DNA of 64,000 nucleotides from Lunatimonas lonarensis (GTDB lineage: Bacteria; Bacteroidota; Bacteroidia; Cytophagales; Cyclobacteriaceae), in NCBI RefSeq assembly GCF_000390185.1, contig NZ_AQHR01000059.1, positions 1 through 64,000 on the forward strand. Direction: 5' to 3'. Below are positions 26,577 through 34,472 of the stretch, one piece after another (positions within the stretch are counted from its first letter, which is position 1; each line of letters begins with the position of its first letter). The notes below the pieces were generated by a model. The model was given only the letters and a program-made list of their open reading frames with translations. It was not told where the DNA came from and ran no database searches. The translations under genes were made by a program, and so were the position numbers.

Positions 26577-27632
26577 CTAACGGTAAAACTCCTGATTTTC
26601 TTTTGTGACGATATCTATTGGCATGTAGTACACAGGATCAACAGGCAGCTTCAGGCTTACGTGATGGTAGAGATTCATGATTCCCTTATATCCTTGCTCC
26701 TCTGGCTTATGGCAAATCAAAAAATCAATCACGCCAGACCGAAGAAATTCCTGGTTTTGAAGCACGAAGTCATATCCTACCAGATGAATTCCTGATTTTC
26801 CCAATCCCTCCAAACACTGGGCAACAAGGAAAACCCTTGAGTTGGTTACAAAGATTGCCTCCACGTCCGGATGCTGAAGCAACGCCCGCTTCAAAGAAAT
26901 GGCGACAGACTCTTCATCCGTTCGGTCGATAACTAGCCGCAATATATCACTGGGAAGGGATTGGCCTTCAAAATAAGCCCTAAACCCTTTTTCAATTTGT
27001 GCATAGCCATACGTATCCGGCTGCTTGCTTATGTGGACCAGCAGGAGCTTACGGGCACTGCCCAAGCGGAAATCGCAAAGACGTGCACCCAAAAATCCAC
27101 TTTGAAATAAAGGGGGGCCTATGTAGGAAAGGCTGGGCTGGTTTTCCATGTTGCTATCAATAAAGACAAAAGGTATCTCTTTGCCCTTGCAATAGCTGAG
27201 AAAAGACTCCGCCTCATCCAAAAAAGCCGGAGCCAATAGTACGCCGTCGTATGCCTTAAGTTTAACGGCAGCCACTGCCCCCACGAAACTGGCCTTGCTC
27301 TGAAGATCAAACTGAAAGATGTCGACCGTCACGCCATAGGCCCTGATCTCCTCCTGCGCACGTTCTATCCCTTTCAGGGGAGCCTCCCAAAAATCCGTAC
27401 GCTCGCTCCGCTTGGGGATCAAAACGGCAATATGGAACACCTTTCCGGATGCCAGCCTACTGGCTAGGATATTTGGACGATAATCGAGCTCCTTGATAAT
27501 AGCCTCAATCTTCTTCTTCGTTTTTGGCGACACGCCACTTCGATTATGCAAGACCCGATCCACTGTAGCGATGGACACGTTGGCAAGACGGGCAATTTCC
27601 TTTACCCCTGACAAACTTCCGTTGTTCTTCAT
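26577..27632 (-). CDS. LacI-family transcriptional regulator
   Basis: The 351-residue product has a LacI helix-turn-helix at residues 8-30 (VKEIARLANVSIATVDRVLHNR) and the hinge region YRPNILASRLASGK. A periplasmic-binding-protein-like sugar sensor domain with GPPLFQSGFLGARL and VGYDFVLQNQEFL follows. The ATVDRVLHN variant places it in the subgroup that senses sugars such as ribose or inositol. The gene lies downstream of an Nramp-like transporter and a secreted hydrolase on the same strand. A perfect palindrome, TTACCGGTAA, lies 10 nt upstream of its start, suggesting autoregulation. Effector unknown. Confidence 0.88.
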   Translation of the reverse strand: MKNNGSLSGVKEIARLANVSIATVDRVLHNRSGVSPKTKKKIEAIIKELDYRPNILASRLASGKVFHIAVLIPKRSERTDFWEAPLKGIERAQEEIRAYGVTVDIFQFDLQSKASFVGAVAAVKLKAYDGVLLAPAFLDEAESFLSYCKGKEIPFVFIDSNMENQPSLSYIGPPLFQSGFLGARLCDFRLGSARKLLLVHISKQPDTYGYAQIEKGFRAYFEGQSLPSDILRLVIDRTDEESVAISLKRALLQHPDVEAIFVTNSRVFLVAQCLEGLGKSGIHLVGYDFVLQNQEFLRSGVIDFLICHKPEEQGYKGIMNLYHHVSLKLPVDPVYYMPIDIVTKENQEFYR

Positions 27633-27641
27633 ACGATAACT

Positions 27642-27651
27642 TTACCGGTAA
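27642..27651. promoter_or_regulatory. Candidate LacI-type operator (TTACCGGTAA)
   Basis: This perfect 10-bp palindrome with a central CG, the hallmark of LacI-family sites, lies 10 nt upstream of the lacI-type gene. A core ACCGGT also occurs at about 30391-30396, upstream of the hydrolase gene of the same cluster. Confidence 0.45.
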
Positions 27652-27789
27652 CTCTGAATCAAAGAAACCTGGGATGAAACAGATCTACTCAGTTGGCATA
27701 ACATTGATGTGATTAAAACCCCAATATACGCAATATTTCCAAAGGAAAACCACAAGAAACTGCATTTACAGTTACCCCAGATAGACCTA

Positions 27790-29025
27790 TCACGAAAGAA
27801 AAATGGTGTTGAAATTGGTGATTGCCAATAGAAGCAACACCAAAATCCCTAAAATGCCACCTACCTGAGCACCACGGCTATTTGCCAGAACACCCATCAG
27901 TTTCTTATCGTTGGCAAGAATGAACATGCCAATACCAATAAATGGAACCACAAATACTGTAACCCCCTGTGCAAACACGATCAGTTCCAAGGGCAACCTG
28001 CCAAACACCAGGGCAATGGCGGCTCCCAAAACGATGACCAGGCTGATCAGCAGTTTGACCGGTTTACTGTTTAAATCCCGCCCAAGTCCCAATGCATCCG
28101 CAAAGAGCGTTCCCCCGATGGTGGCATTTCCTAGTAACGAGGAAAAAGAAGCACCAAACAGCCCCAACATAAATACATGCGTTGCCAAATTTCCGTACAA
28201 AGGTTCCAAGGCCTTTCCCATGTCGGATGCAGAATTGACCTGAATGCCCTGAGGGTAAAGAATCGTGGCCGCACTGATCAAAATCATCCCAGAAATCAAG
28301 CCCAAAACCAAAATCCCGGTAAAAGCCTCCCGTCTTGCCTGGCTGGAAGACGAAACATCCCATCCTCGTTCCTGAACCAAATAAGACTGGTAAAAAGCCC
28401 CTCCGATTGAAAAACTGGAGGCTACCAATGCGACAACCAACAAGAGAGCCCCGGAAGGAATTGAGGGTTTTAATGCCCCCAAAACTTCCAGTAAATTAGG
28501 TTTGGCGATAAGTACCGTAAAAAAAAATGAAAGCAACATAATACCTACCATGATCACCATGATTTTCTCCAACACTTTATAAAAGGAGCGCGAAAAAAGC
28601 AACGAAATGGCTGCGGTGGATATAAAGAGAATCCAGGGAACGGTAGATGTGCCAAAGGTCTCTGCAAACGCCAAACCGGCACCGATGGTGTTGCCGGCCT
28701 GAAACGACGCTGTCACTAGAAACAACCCAAAACCCGCCAAAAGAGCAAACCATTTACCCCATCGCTGTCGAAAGGTTTGTAACATCGACTGCTTCGTAGC
28801 AAGGCCAATTCTGGCCCCCATACCGGTAAATACCATCATAAGCACCGTTGAAACTACCAGAATCCATAGAAGGTCGTAACTGAAGACAGCCCCAAGCTTG
28901 GAAGTAATGGTGAGACTTCCCGGTCCAAATACCAAGGCAGCGGTAATAATCCCAGGTCCAAGGGATTTCCACCATCGAACGAGCGGATTGGATACTAAAT
29001 TAGGGGGCGAACTATCTTTTTTCAA
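27790..29025 (-). CDS. Nramp-family-like transporter with non-canonical ligand motifs
   Basis: This 411-residue protein has about eleven transmembrane helices and an N-terminus, KSLGPGIITAALVFGPGSLT, that aligns with Nramp helix 1. Canonical Nramps have DPGN there; this protein has GPGS. The helix 6 region, normally MPHN-like, reads SSFSIGGAFYQSYLVQERGW, so the usual methionine and Asp/Asn metal ligands are absent. It therefore may not carry Mn2+ or Fe2+; related divergent clades include magnesium transporters. Translation seems to start at TTG 29025 (MKKDSSPPN). It lies between a LacI-type regulator and a secreted hydrolase, a context more suggestive of organic substrates. Confidence 0.75.
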   Translation of the reverse strand: MKKDSSPPNLVSNPLVRWWKSLGPGIITAALVFGPGSLTITSKLGAVFSYDLLWILVVSTVLMMVFTGMGARIGLATKQSMLQTFRQRWGKWFALLAGFGLFLVTASFQAGNTIGAGLAFAETFGTSTVPWILFISTAAISLLFSRSFYKVLEKIMVIMVGIMLLSFFFTVLIAKPNLLEVLGALKPSIPSGALLLVVALVASSFSIGGAFYQSYLVQERGWDVSSSSQARREAFTGILVLGLISGMILISAATILYPQGIQVNSASDMGKALEPLYGNLATHVFMLGLFGASFSSLLGNATIGGTLFADALGLGRDLNSKPVKLLISLVIVLGAAIALVFGRLPLELIVFAQGVTVFVVPFIGIGMFILANDKKLMGVLANSRGAQVGGILGILVLLLLAITNFNTIFLS

Positions 29026-29092
29026 TGTAGAAGGGATAGGGCAAATAGATGGATTGGATAAAACTCAAAGCGAAATATCGTAAATATTCCGC

Positions 29093-30283
29093 TTATTTTG
29101 ACCTAACGCTTGGAGTTTCCGTCATAAGAAAATACGTAAAGAAGTCCAGAATAACCGCATTGGACTCGGCGTTGGGAGCATGTTCTGGTCGATTGGTCAT
29201 AGCCACCCGATTTGTGTAGCCCAGCAATTTGTTCACACGAATGCTGTGGTTGAGCGGAATCCAACGGTCGATCGGATCCTCTGATCCGCCGGAGACCAGA
29301 AAAGGCCTAGGTGCCATCAGGGCGTGCAGCTCATGCAGATCCAATCCCATTTCCAACAACCGGGGATAAAGCCCGTGGGCCGGGTTTTCATCATTTGGTA
29401 TCCCCCGCTTTCGCCAGGGAGGAGGGTGATACCCGAGGTACCAAGGTTCCCAATAATTGATGCTAGGGCGGTCCTGTTGAAAAACAATACCCGGATCAGA
29501 CCAGGCGGCGGCGGCGAAGTTTTCAAACAGGCAGGCCGCAAACATGGCCCATTTACCTCCATAGGAATGTCCCATAATCCCAATACGGGCGGCATCCACT
29601 TCGGGAAGCTTGGCCAGCAGATGCCAGCCTGTCGCCGCGGCATAGGCCAACATGGACAGAGGTGCTACTTCGGCACGCTCGATGGATGGGTAGTAAATGG
29701 AGTAGGTCTGGTTTTGGGTTGATTCGGTGGTTCCTAGGGAAAGGGCAACAAATCCGCGCTGCACGAGCTGATAGGCAAAATCCCTATCGGGAAGATCCGG
29801 GTTGCCCATACCCACAGCTGTTTCAGGTTCATAATAAACCGTGATCACCGCAGGGGCATTTTGCGCTCCATGAGGTACCAACAGATAGCCGCTGGTTTTC
29901 TGTCCCGGAACCCATTCAAAATCTATCTTCCACTGGACGTACCCTTCCTTATGCACTCGTTCTGAAAGGACATAGTCGGGGTTGGTATCGATATCGGGCC
30001 AAGGCCCTAGGAGTCCATGCCATTTCCGAAGGATTTCCGGCCTTCTTCTGACCCAATCCTTTGGCCTTTTCGCCTGCTTGCCATCTTCAAACAAAAGTGG
30101 ACTCCTATAGTCTCCGTAGATGTCCTTATATTCCGAAGGAGGAGAAAAGAAAGGAGCAATTCGCTCCCAGATCGCCGAATTATCCTTGATAGATGTCTGG
30201 GCATTCCCTTGCGGTGCAAACATAGAAACGAGTGCTAAAAACAATAGGATTCCAGAAAATCGAGGAAAGGAAAAAGAGCCCAT
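29093..30283 (-). CDS. Secreted alpha/beta hydrolase (acetyl xylan esterase/dienelactone hydrolase-like)
   Basis: The product is 396 residues from the ATG at 30283, chosen because it begins a signal peptide (MGSFSFPRFSGILLFLALV, ending GNAQ). Longer starts at 30331 or 30478 would place charged residues before it. The mature enzyme has the nucleophile elbow IGIMGHSYGGKWAMF, a preceding strand FVALSLG, and ALMAPRPFLVSGGSEDPIDRW around the acidic residue. The likely catalytic His is in NRPEHAPNAES. These features match periplasmic acetyl esterase/dienelactone-hydrolase relatives. It is the first gene of a minus-strand cluster with an Nramp-like transporter and a LacI regulator. Substrate unknown. 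Confidence 0.75.
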   Translation of the reverse strand: MGSFSFPRFSGILLFLALVSMFAPQGNAQTSIKDNSAIWERIAPFFSPPSEYKDIYGDYRSPLLFEDGKQAKRPKDWVRRRPEILRKWHGLLGPWPDIDTNPDYVLSERVHKEGYVQWKIDFEWVPGQKTSGYLLVPHGAQNAPAVITVYYEPETAVGMGNPDLPDRDFAYQLVQRGFVALSLGTTESTQNQTYSIYYPSIERAEVAPLSMLAYAAATGWHLLAKLPEVDAARIGIMGHSYGGKWAMFAACLFENFAAAAWSDPGIVFQQDRPSINYWEPWYLGYHPPPWRKRGIPNDENPAHGLYPRLLEMGLDLHELHALMAPRPFLVSGGSEDPIDRWIPLNHSIRVNKLLGYTNRVAMTNRPEHAPNAESNAVILDFFTYFLMTETPSVRSK

Positions 30284-30483
30284 TTCGAATTGGCCTGGAT
30301 GGTTGGAATGAAATCGAAGATGGCTTTGCATAGGCAAAAGATAGCGGTAAATCCGCATTACGCAAAATGTATACCGAGCTACTGAGGCCGACCGGTACCT
30401 TCTGACCGATTCCCCTCGGAAAATTAAGGCAAAAAATTTTACGAAAAAGGCCGGTAATCGTTTTATTATATAAATCAAAATAC

Positions 30484-30491
30484 TATATTTG
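30484..30491 (+). promoter_or_regulatory. Candidate -7 promoter box (TATATTTG) of the Phe/Tyr operon
   Basis: This exact TAnnTTTG match ends 5 nt before the leader-peptide ATG at 30496. If it is the real -7 element, the transcript would start at or within a few bases of the leader start codon. A clear TTG at -33 is missing; the upstream stretch is AT-rich. Confidence 0.5.
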
Positions 30492-30495
30492 GCGC

Positions 30496-30588
30496 ATGAA
30501 AAATTTCGCAGCTACCTACTTTAGCTTCTTTTACTTTTACTTTCGTCCCCAAGGTCGAATCGGAGCTGCTTATTGTCTAAGTAAATAA
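30496..30588 (+). CDS. Phe/Tyr-rich leader peptide of the aromatic amino acid operon
   Basis: This 30-codon ORF (ATG 30496, TAA 30586) begins MKNFAATYFSFFYFYF and ends GAAYCLSK. Six Phe and four Tyr codons are present, eight of them within nine consecutive positions (codons 8-16). The ORF precedes a strong intrinsic terminator and a seven-gene Phe/Tyr biosynthesis operon, the organisation of classical ribosome-mediated attenuators such as the enterobacterial pheA leader. Ribosome stalling at the aromatic run would occur when charged tRNA-Phe or tRNA-Tyr is scarce. The segment just after the run (30555-30563) can pair with the terminator's left arm. No Shine-Dalgarno sequence is visible. Expression of the peptide is inference. 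Confidence 0.88.
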   Translation: MKNFAATYFSFFYFYFRPQGRIGAAYCLSK

Positions 30589-30624
30589 CAAAACGAAAGA
30601 TAAACTTAAAGAGGCCCGGTTCGA
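30555..30624 (+). promoter_or_regulatory. Predicted antiterminator pairing of the leader RNA
   Basis: TCGAATCGG (30555-30563), inside leader codons 20-23, can pair with CCGGTTCGA (30616-30624) over nine positions including one G-U. This pairing would occupy most of the terminator's left arm and so prevent the terminator. A second possible pairing, GCAGCT (30508-30513) with AGCTGC (30564-30569), could compete when translation does not stall. The pairings are read from sequence; their use in vivo is inference. Confidence 0.6.
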
Positions 30625-30642
30625 AGGAATCGGGCCTTTTTT
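30613..30642 (+). terminator. Attenuator terminator upstream of DAHP synthase
   Basis: Left arm GGCCCGGTTC (30613-30622), tetraloop GAAG and right arm GAATCGGGCC (30627-30636) form a 10-bp stem with one G-U pair. Six T residues follow (30637-30642). It lies between the leader peptide stop and the first structural gene (ATG 30660), so it must be bypassed to express the operon. Confidence 0.9.
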
Positions 30643-30659
30643 ATTAACTAAAATCGAAG

Positions 30660-31766
30660 ATGGAAAATCACTTACAAACACAGGATTGGGGCTTAGGCCT
30701 AAAAGAAAAGCACCTAATCATTGCCGGACCCTGTAGCGCAGAGACTCCTGAGCAAATCGAAAAAATATGTTTGGATATGAAAGAGGCCAACATGGTACCA
30801 GACGTATTCCGAGCAGGAATTTGGAAACCAAGAACCCGACCAGGAAGCTTTGAAGGCATTGGAGAGATTGGATTGACCTGGATGGAGATAGTCCGCCATC
30901 ACCTCAATGTCCCCATCACTACCGAAGTAGGCAACACCGCCCACGTGGAGTCAGCGCTGAAGCATGGCGTGGATATCCTTTGGATTGGGGCCAGAACTAC
31001 CGTAAATCCCTTTGCCGTGCAGGAAATCGCCGATGCACTAAAGGGCGTGGATATTCCGGTAATGGTGAAAAACCCCATGAATCCTGATTTGGAGCTTTGG
31101 CGTGGTGCCTTGGAAAGGCTGCAAACTGTAGGTATCAACAAGCTGGCCGCAATCCACAGAGGATTCAGCGATGCGTACGACAAGCGCTTCCGAAACAAAC
31201 CCAACTGGTCTATGCCCATGCACTTAAAGCGCATTTGGAAAGGTATGCAGGTGATCAACGATCCCAGCCATATTGTGGGCAACCGGGAGGGATTACTTGA
31301 AACCGCCCAACGAGCGGTAAACTTCGGATTGGACGGCTTGATGATCGAAACCCACCACGATCCCGACAATGCGTGGTCTGACGCAAAGCAGCAGGTTACT
31401 CCCCGACGTCTACGGGAGATCATTGATTCGATTGATTTCAAAAAACCACTGGAAGCCGAGCAACCTTCCGAAAAACTACAGGATCTACGTAGGGCCGTAG
31501 ACCATATAGACGACCAACTTCTTGATCTTTTGGCCGAACGTTTTGCCATCATCGATCAGATCGGTGACCACAAGAGGGAGCACAACCTTACTGTGTTTCA
31601 GGCAGAACGGTGGAAGGCGGTCATGGACTCCCGCACGCAGAAGGGCATTGAAAAAAACCTTAGCGAGAAGTTTATGAAGGAATTACTTTATTGTATCCAT
31701 GAGGAATCCGTAAAAAGACAGGAGAAAAAACTTCGGGAGGATGTATCTGTAAAGAAAAGCGTCTAA
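30660..31766 (+). CDS. aroG: Bifunctional DAHP synthase / chorismate mutase
   Basis: The product is 368 residues. Residues 1-260 are a type I-beta 3-deoxy-7-phosphoheptulonate synthase with IIAGPCSAETPEQ, FRAGIWKPRTRPGSFEGIG, MVKNPMNPD and IETHHDPDNAWSDAKQQ. Residues 270-355 are an AroQ-type chorismate mutase helix bundle (LQDLRRAVDHIDDQLLDLLAERF and QAERWKAV). It thus joins the first shikimate step to the first Phe/Tyr-specific step, and in such fusions the mutase domain often serves as the allosteric sensor. It is the first structural gene behind the Phe/Tyr leader attenuator. The ATG lies 17 nt after the terminator T-run. Confidence 0.95.
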   Translation: MENHLQTQDWGLGLKEKHLIIAGPCSAETPEQIEKICLDMKEANMVPDVFRAGIWKPRTRPGSFEGIGEIGLTWMEIVRHHLNVPITTEVGNTAHVESALKHGVDILWIGARTTVNPFAVQEIADALKGVDIPVMVKNPMNPDLELWRGALERLQTVGINKLAAIHRGFSDAYDKRFRNKPNWSMPMHLKRIWKGMQVINDPSHIVGNREGLLETAQRAVNFGLDGLMIETHHDPDNAWSDAKQQVTPRRLREIIDSIDFKKPLEAEQPSEKLQDLRRAVDHIDDQLLDLLAERFAIIDQIGDHKREHNLTVFQAERWKAVMDSRTQKGIEKNLSEKFMKELLYCIHEESVKRQEKKLREDVSVKKSV

Positions 31767-31794
31767 TTTTGACCGGCTCAAAATCGTTCAAAAA

Positions 31795-32832
31795 TTGGAA
31801 AAAATCGTTTATTCGTCGCAGATCGAAAAGGACTTAGCGCGGTATCTGAGCACCCGGAAGTATTCCAAACTGGGGGTGATAGCAGACAGCCATACGGTCC
31901 AGACCTGTTACCCACTTATTCAGTCATCCCTGCCGGAACATGCCGTATTCGTATTTGACGCAGGGGAGATACACAAAAATCTGGAAACCTGTTCCCAGAT
32001 ATGGCAGTGGATGACTGAACAAGCCTTCGACCGGAAAGCCCTCATCATCAATATTGGAGGGGGAGTAACGGGAGACATGGGAGGCTTCTGCGCCAGCACC
32101 TACAAACGAGGGATACGTTTTATCAATATTCCGACTACCCTCCTTTCGCAGGTGGATGCCAGTGTGGGCGGCAAGCTTGGCATAGACTTCATGGGATACA
32201 AAAACCACATCGGGGTCTTTACCCAGCCCGAAGCGGTGATTATCAGTGATGTTTTTCTAAAAACGCTTCCGGAAGCCGAACTTCGGTCTGGTTATGCAGA
32301 GATCATCAAGCATGGACTCATTGCCAACGCCAACTACTTTGAAAGCTTAAAAACCGAAAACTGGGCATCGCAAAATTGGAAGGACATCATCGAAGTGTCG
32401 GTTGGCATCAAGGAATCGGTCGTAAGCCGGGACCCTAAAGAAGAGGGACTTCGAAAAATCCTCAATTTTGGGCACACCATCGGACACGCCGTTGAATCGC
32501 ATTATTTGGATACGTCCAACCATCTGCTTCATGGAGAAGCGATCGCCGTGGGTATGTTGGCAGAGGCCTTTCTCTCCCAAAAATACCTGCGTTTGAGCCA
32601 TGATGAACTTCAAAAGATCGAATCCAAGATCCTTGGGGTTTTTGGCAAAGTCAGCATTCCCGAAGACGACTTCGATGCGATCATTTCCCTTTGCTTTCAG
32701 GATAAAAAAAACGAAGGTTCCATCCTCAATTTTTCACTACTGACCAAAATCGGCCACTGCGAGTACAATATTGCCGTAGGTAAGGAGGAAATTCTCCAAT
32801 CACTGCGTTATTACAACGACCTAACTACATGA
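31795..32832 (+). CDS. aroB: 3-dehydroquinate synthase
   Basis: This 345-residue NAD-dependent enzyme cyclises DAHP to 3-dehydroquinate. Motifs are NIGGGVTGDMGGFCASTYKRGIRFINIPTTLL (in pieces: GGGVTGDMGGF, IPTTLLSQVDASVGGK), the Zn-binding GHTIGHAVESH and LLHGEAIAVGML. The start appears to be TTG at 31795 (MEKIVYSS). It follows the DAHP synthase by 28 nt, and its stop overlaps aroA by four bases, so translation is probably coupled within the operon. Confidence 0.95.
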   Translation: MEKIVYSSQIEKDLARYLSTRKYSKLGVIADSHTVQTCYPLIQSSLPEHAVFVFDAGEIHKNLETCSQIWQWMTEQAFDRKALIINIGGGVTGDMGGFCASTYKRGIRFINIPTTLLSQVDASVGGKLGIDFMGYKNHIGVFTQPEAVIISDVFLKTLPEAELRSGYAEIIKHGLIANANYFESLKTENWASQNWKDIIEVSVGIKESVVSRDPKEEGLRKILNFGHTIGHAVESHYLDTSNHLLHGEAIAVGMLAEAFLSQKYLRLSHDELQKIESKILGVFGKVSIPEDDFDAIISLCFQDKKNEGSILNFSLLTKIGHCEYNIAVGKEEILQSLRYYNDLTT

Positions 32833-34055
32833 AGACCATTACCATCCCCCAAAAATCCCGATTTGGAAACGTGGTGATTCCCTTGCCTTCGTCGAAAAGC
32901 GAAAGCAACCGTGCCCTTATAATCGATGCATTAACAGAGGGAAAAAATCAGCTTAGCAACCTGGCAGAAGCACGTGATACCCAGACGATGATACGGCTTC
33001 TACGCGAAGATCCCGAAATCCTAGATGTACTGGATGCGGGTACCACCATGCGTTTTCTGACTGCGTATGCGGCACTGACCAATCGCAAAAAAACGCTGAC
33101 CGGGACGCCAAGGATGTGTGAGCGGCCCATTGGTATACTAGTGGATGCGCTTAGGGCGTTGGGTGCTGAGATAGAATACCTGGGCGTAGAGGGCTATCCT
33201 CCACTACGAACAAAAGGATTCGAGGCACAACAAACCGAGCACCTCCTAATTCGCGGAGACGTAAGCAGCCAATATATCTCCGCGCTGGTGATGAATGCTC
33301 CATTGCTACCAAAAGGGCTAACTCTTGAACTTACAGGTAAGATCGGTTCCAGAACCTATATTGAAATGACATTGGAACTGATGCGGGCATTTGGCGTCCG
33401 GTCCACCTTTGAAGGAAACATCATCTCCATCGAGCCCCAACGCTATCAACCCACCCAATTTGCCGTAGAGGGAGATTGGTCGGGTGCAAGTTATTGGTTT
33501 AGCTTACTGGCATGTGCCGAAGAGGGAACTTTCTATATCGAGGGGCTGAAACCCAATAGCCTTCAGGGAGATTCCCGGATAGTAGCTATTATGGATAAGC
33601 TAGGCGTGCACAGCGAATTTGATGCAAAAGGCGTTAGGCTGACCAAGAAACCGATAGAAGGAATCGCCCATATTGACTTTGCGCATTGTCCGGACATCGC
33701 ACAGACCGTGGCGGTTACCTGTGCTCTGTTGGGTTGCTCCTGCGATTTCTCCGGACTTGAAAGCCTCCGAATTAAGGAAACCGATCGCATCTATGCGCTA
33801 CAACAAGAACTGGCGAAATTCAATGCCGATCTCATAGAAGTAGACAGCGAGACGTTTCGGCTAATGCCGGCGAGCAGTCTGCCAAAAAGCATCCGCATTC
33901 ACACCTACGACGACCATCGGATGGCGATGGCGTTTATGCCACTGATGACCAAAATGGAGGTGGAATTTGAAGACCCCGATGTGGTCAACAAATCCTACCC
34001 CAGCTTTTGGAAACATGTGGCGCTGCTCGACGTGCAACTTGTACTGCATTCTTGA
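32829..34055 (+). CDS. aroA: 3-phosphoshikimate 1-carboxyvinyltransferase (EPSP synthase)
   Basis: This 408-residue enzyme transfers enolpyruvyl from PEP to shikimate 3-phosphate. Key stretches are PLPSSKSESNRALI with the catalytic Lys, LDAGTTMRFLTAY (in place of the NAGT of most enzymes), GDVSSQYISALVM, LRIKETDRIYAL and TYDDHRMAMAF. The protein is slightly shorter than the usual 420-430 residues, as in other Bacteroidota. The LDAGTTMRF variant at the PEP/inhibitor loop departs from the common GNAGTAMRP pattern. It overlaps aroB by 4 nt and is in the Phe/Tyr operon. Confidence 0.93.
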   Translation: MKTITIPQKSRFGNVVIPLPSSKSESNRALIIDALTEGKNQLSNLAEARDTQTMIRLLREDPEILDVLDAGTTMRFLTAYAALTNRKKTLTGTPRMCERPIGILVDALRALGAEIEYLGVEGYPPLRTKGFEAQQTEHLLIRGDVSSQYISALVMNAPLLPKGLTLELTGKIGSRTYIEMTLELMRAFGVRSTFEGNIISIEPQRYQPTQFAVEGDWSGASYWFSLLACAEEGTFYIEGLKPNSLQGDSRIVAIMDKLGVHSEFDAKGVRLTKKPIEGIAHIDFAHCPDIAQTVAVTCALLGCSCDFSGLESLRIKETDRIYALQQELAKFNADLIEVDSETFRLMPASSLPKSIRIHTYDDHRMAMAFMPLMTKMEVEFEDPDVVNKSYPSFWKHVALLDVQLVLHS

Positions 34056-34078
34056 GGCAGATACGAAGTTAGGATCCA

Positions 34079-34447
34079 ATGAAGGGGCTGTACTCGGTTT
34101 TGTTGCTGGTAATGTCCAATGCCTTTATGACCTTGGCATGGTATGGCCACCTGAAATTCAAGCAGCTCAAGTGGTTTGAAAACTTGGGATTGTTGTCGAT
34201 AATATTGATCAGTTGGGGAATCGCCCTTTTTGAGTATTTCTTTCAGGTACCCGCCAATCGGTTGGGGTATAAGGAATACGGAGGGCCTTTTTCATTGGTG
34301 GAATTAAAAGTACTTCAGGAGGTGATTACCTTGATAGTTTTCATGATTTTCACCTTTCTGTTTTTCAAAAATGAGTCTTTCCGTTGGAATCACCTGGTAG
34401 GTTTCGGCTTCCTGGTATTAGCGGTCTATTTTATTTTCAAGAAATGA
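34079..34447 (+). CDS. DMT_6 (DUF486) family small membrane protein
   Basis: This 122-residue protein has four transmembrane helices and the DMT_6 signature: MTLAWYGHLKF in helix 1, ILISWGIALFEYFFQVPANRLGY in helix 2, and the PFSLVELKVLQEVITL segment before helix 3. The family is a putative member of the drug/metabolite transporter superfamily with no established substrate. Here it lies inside the Phe/Tyr biosynthetic operon, 23 nt after aroA and 25 nt before pheA, under the same attenuator. Transport of an aromatic amino acid or pathway intermediate is a reasonable inference but unproven. Confidence 0.85.
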   Translation: MKGLYSVLLLVMSNAFMTLAWYGHLKFKQLKWFENLGLLSIILISWGIALFEYFFQVPANRLGYKEYGGPFSLVELKVLQEVITLIVFMIFTFLFFKNESFRWNHLVGFGFLVLAVYFIFKK

Positions 34448-34472
34448 CGTATCTCGTATCATCAAATCGAAT

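Noticed and set aside
30613-30636. tRNA T-arm-like GGTTCGAAG in the leader region
   Set aside because: It is the loop side of the attenuator terminator; no acceptor, D or anticodon arms surround it.
30899-31552. 217-codon minus-strand open frame opposite the DAHP synthase gene
   Set aside because: Antisense shadow of a conserved bifunctional enzyme.
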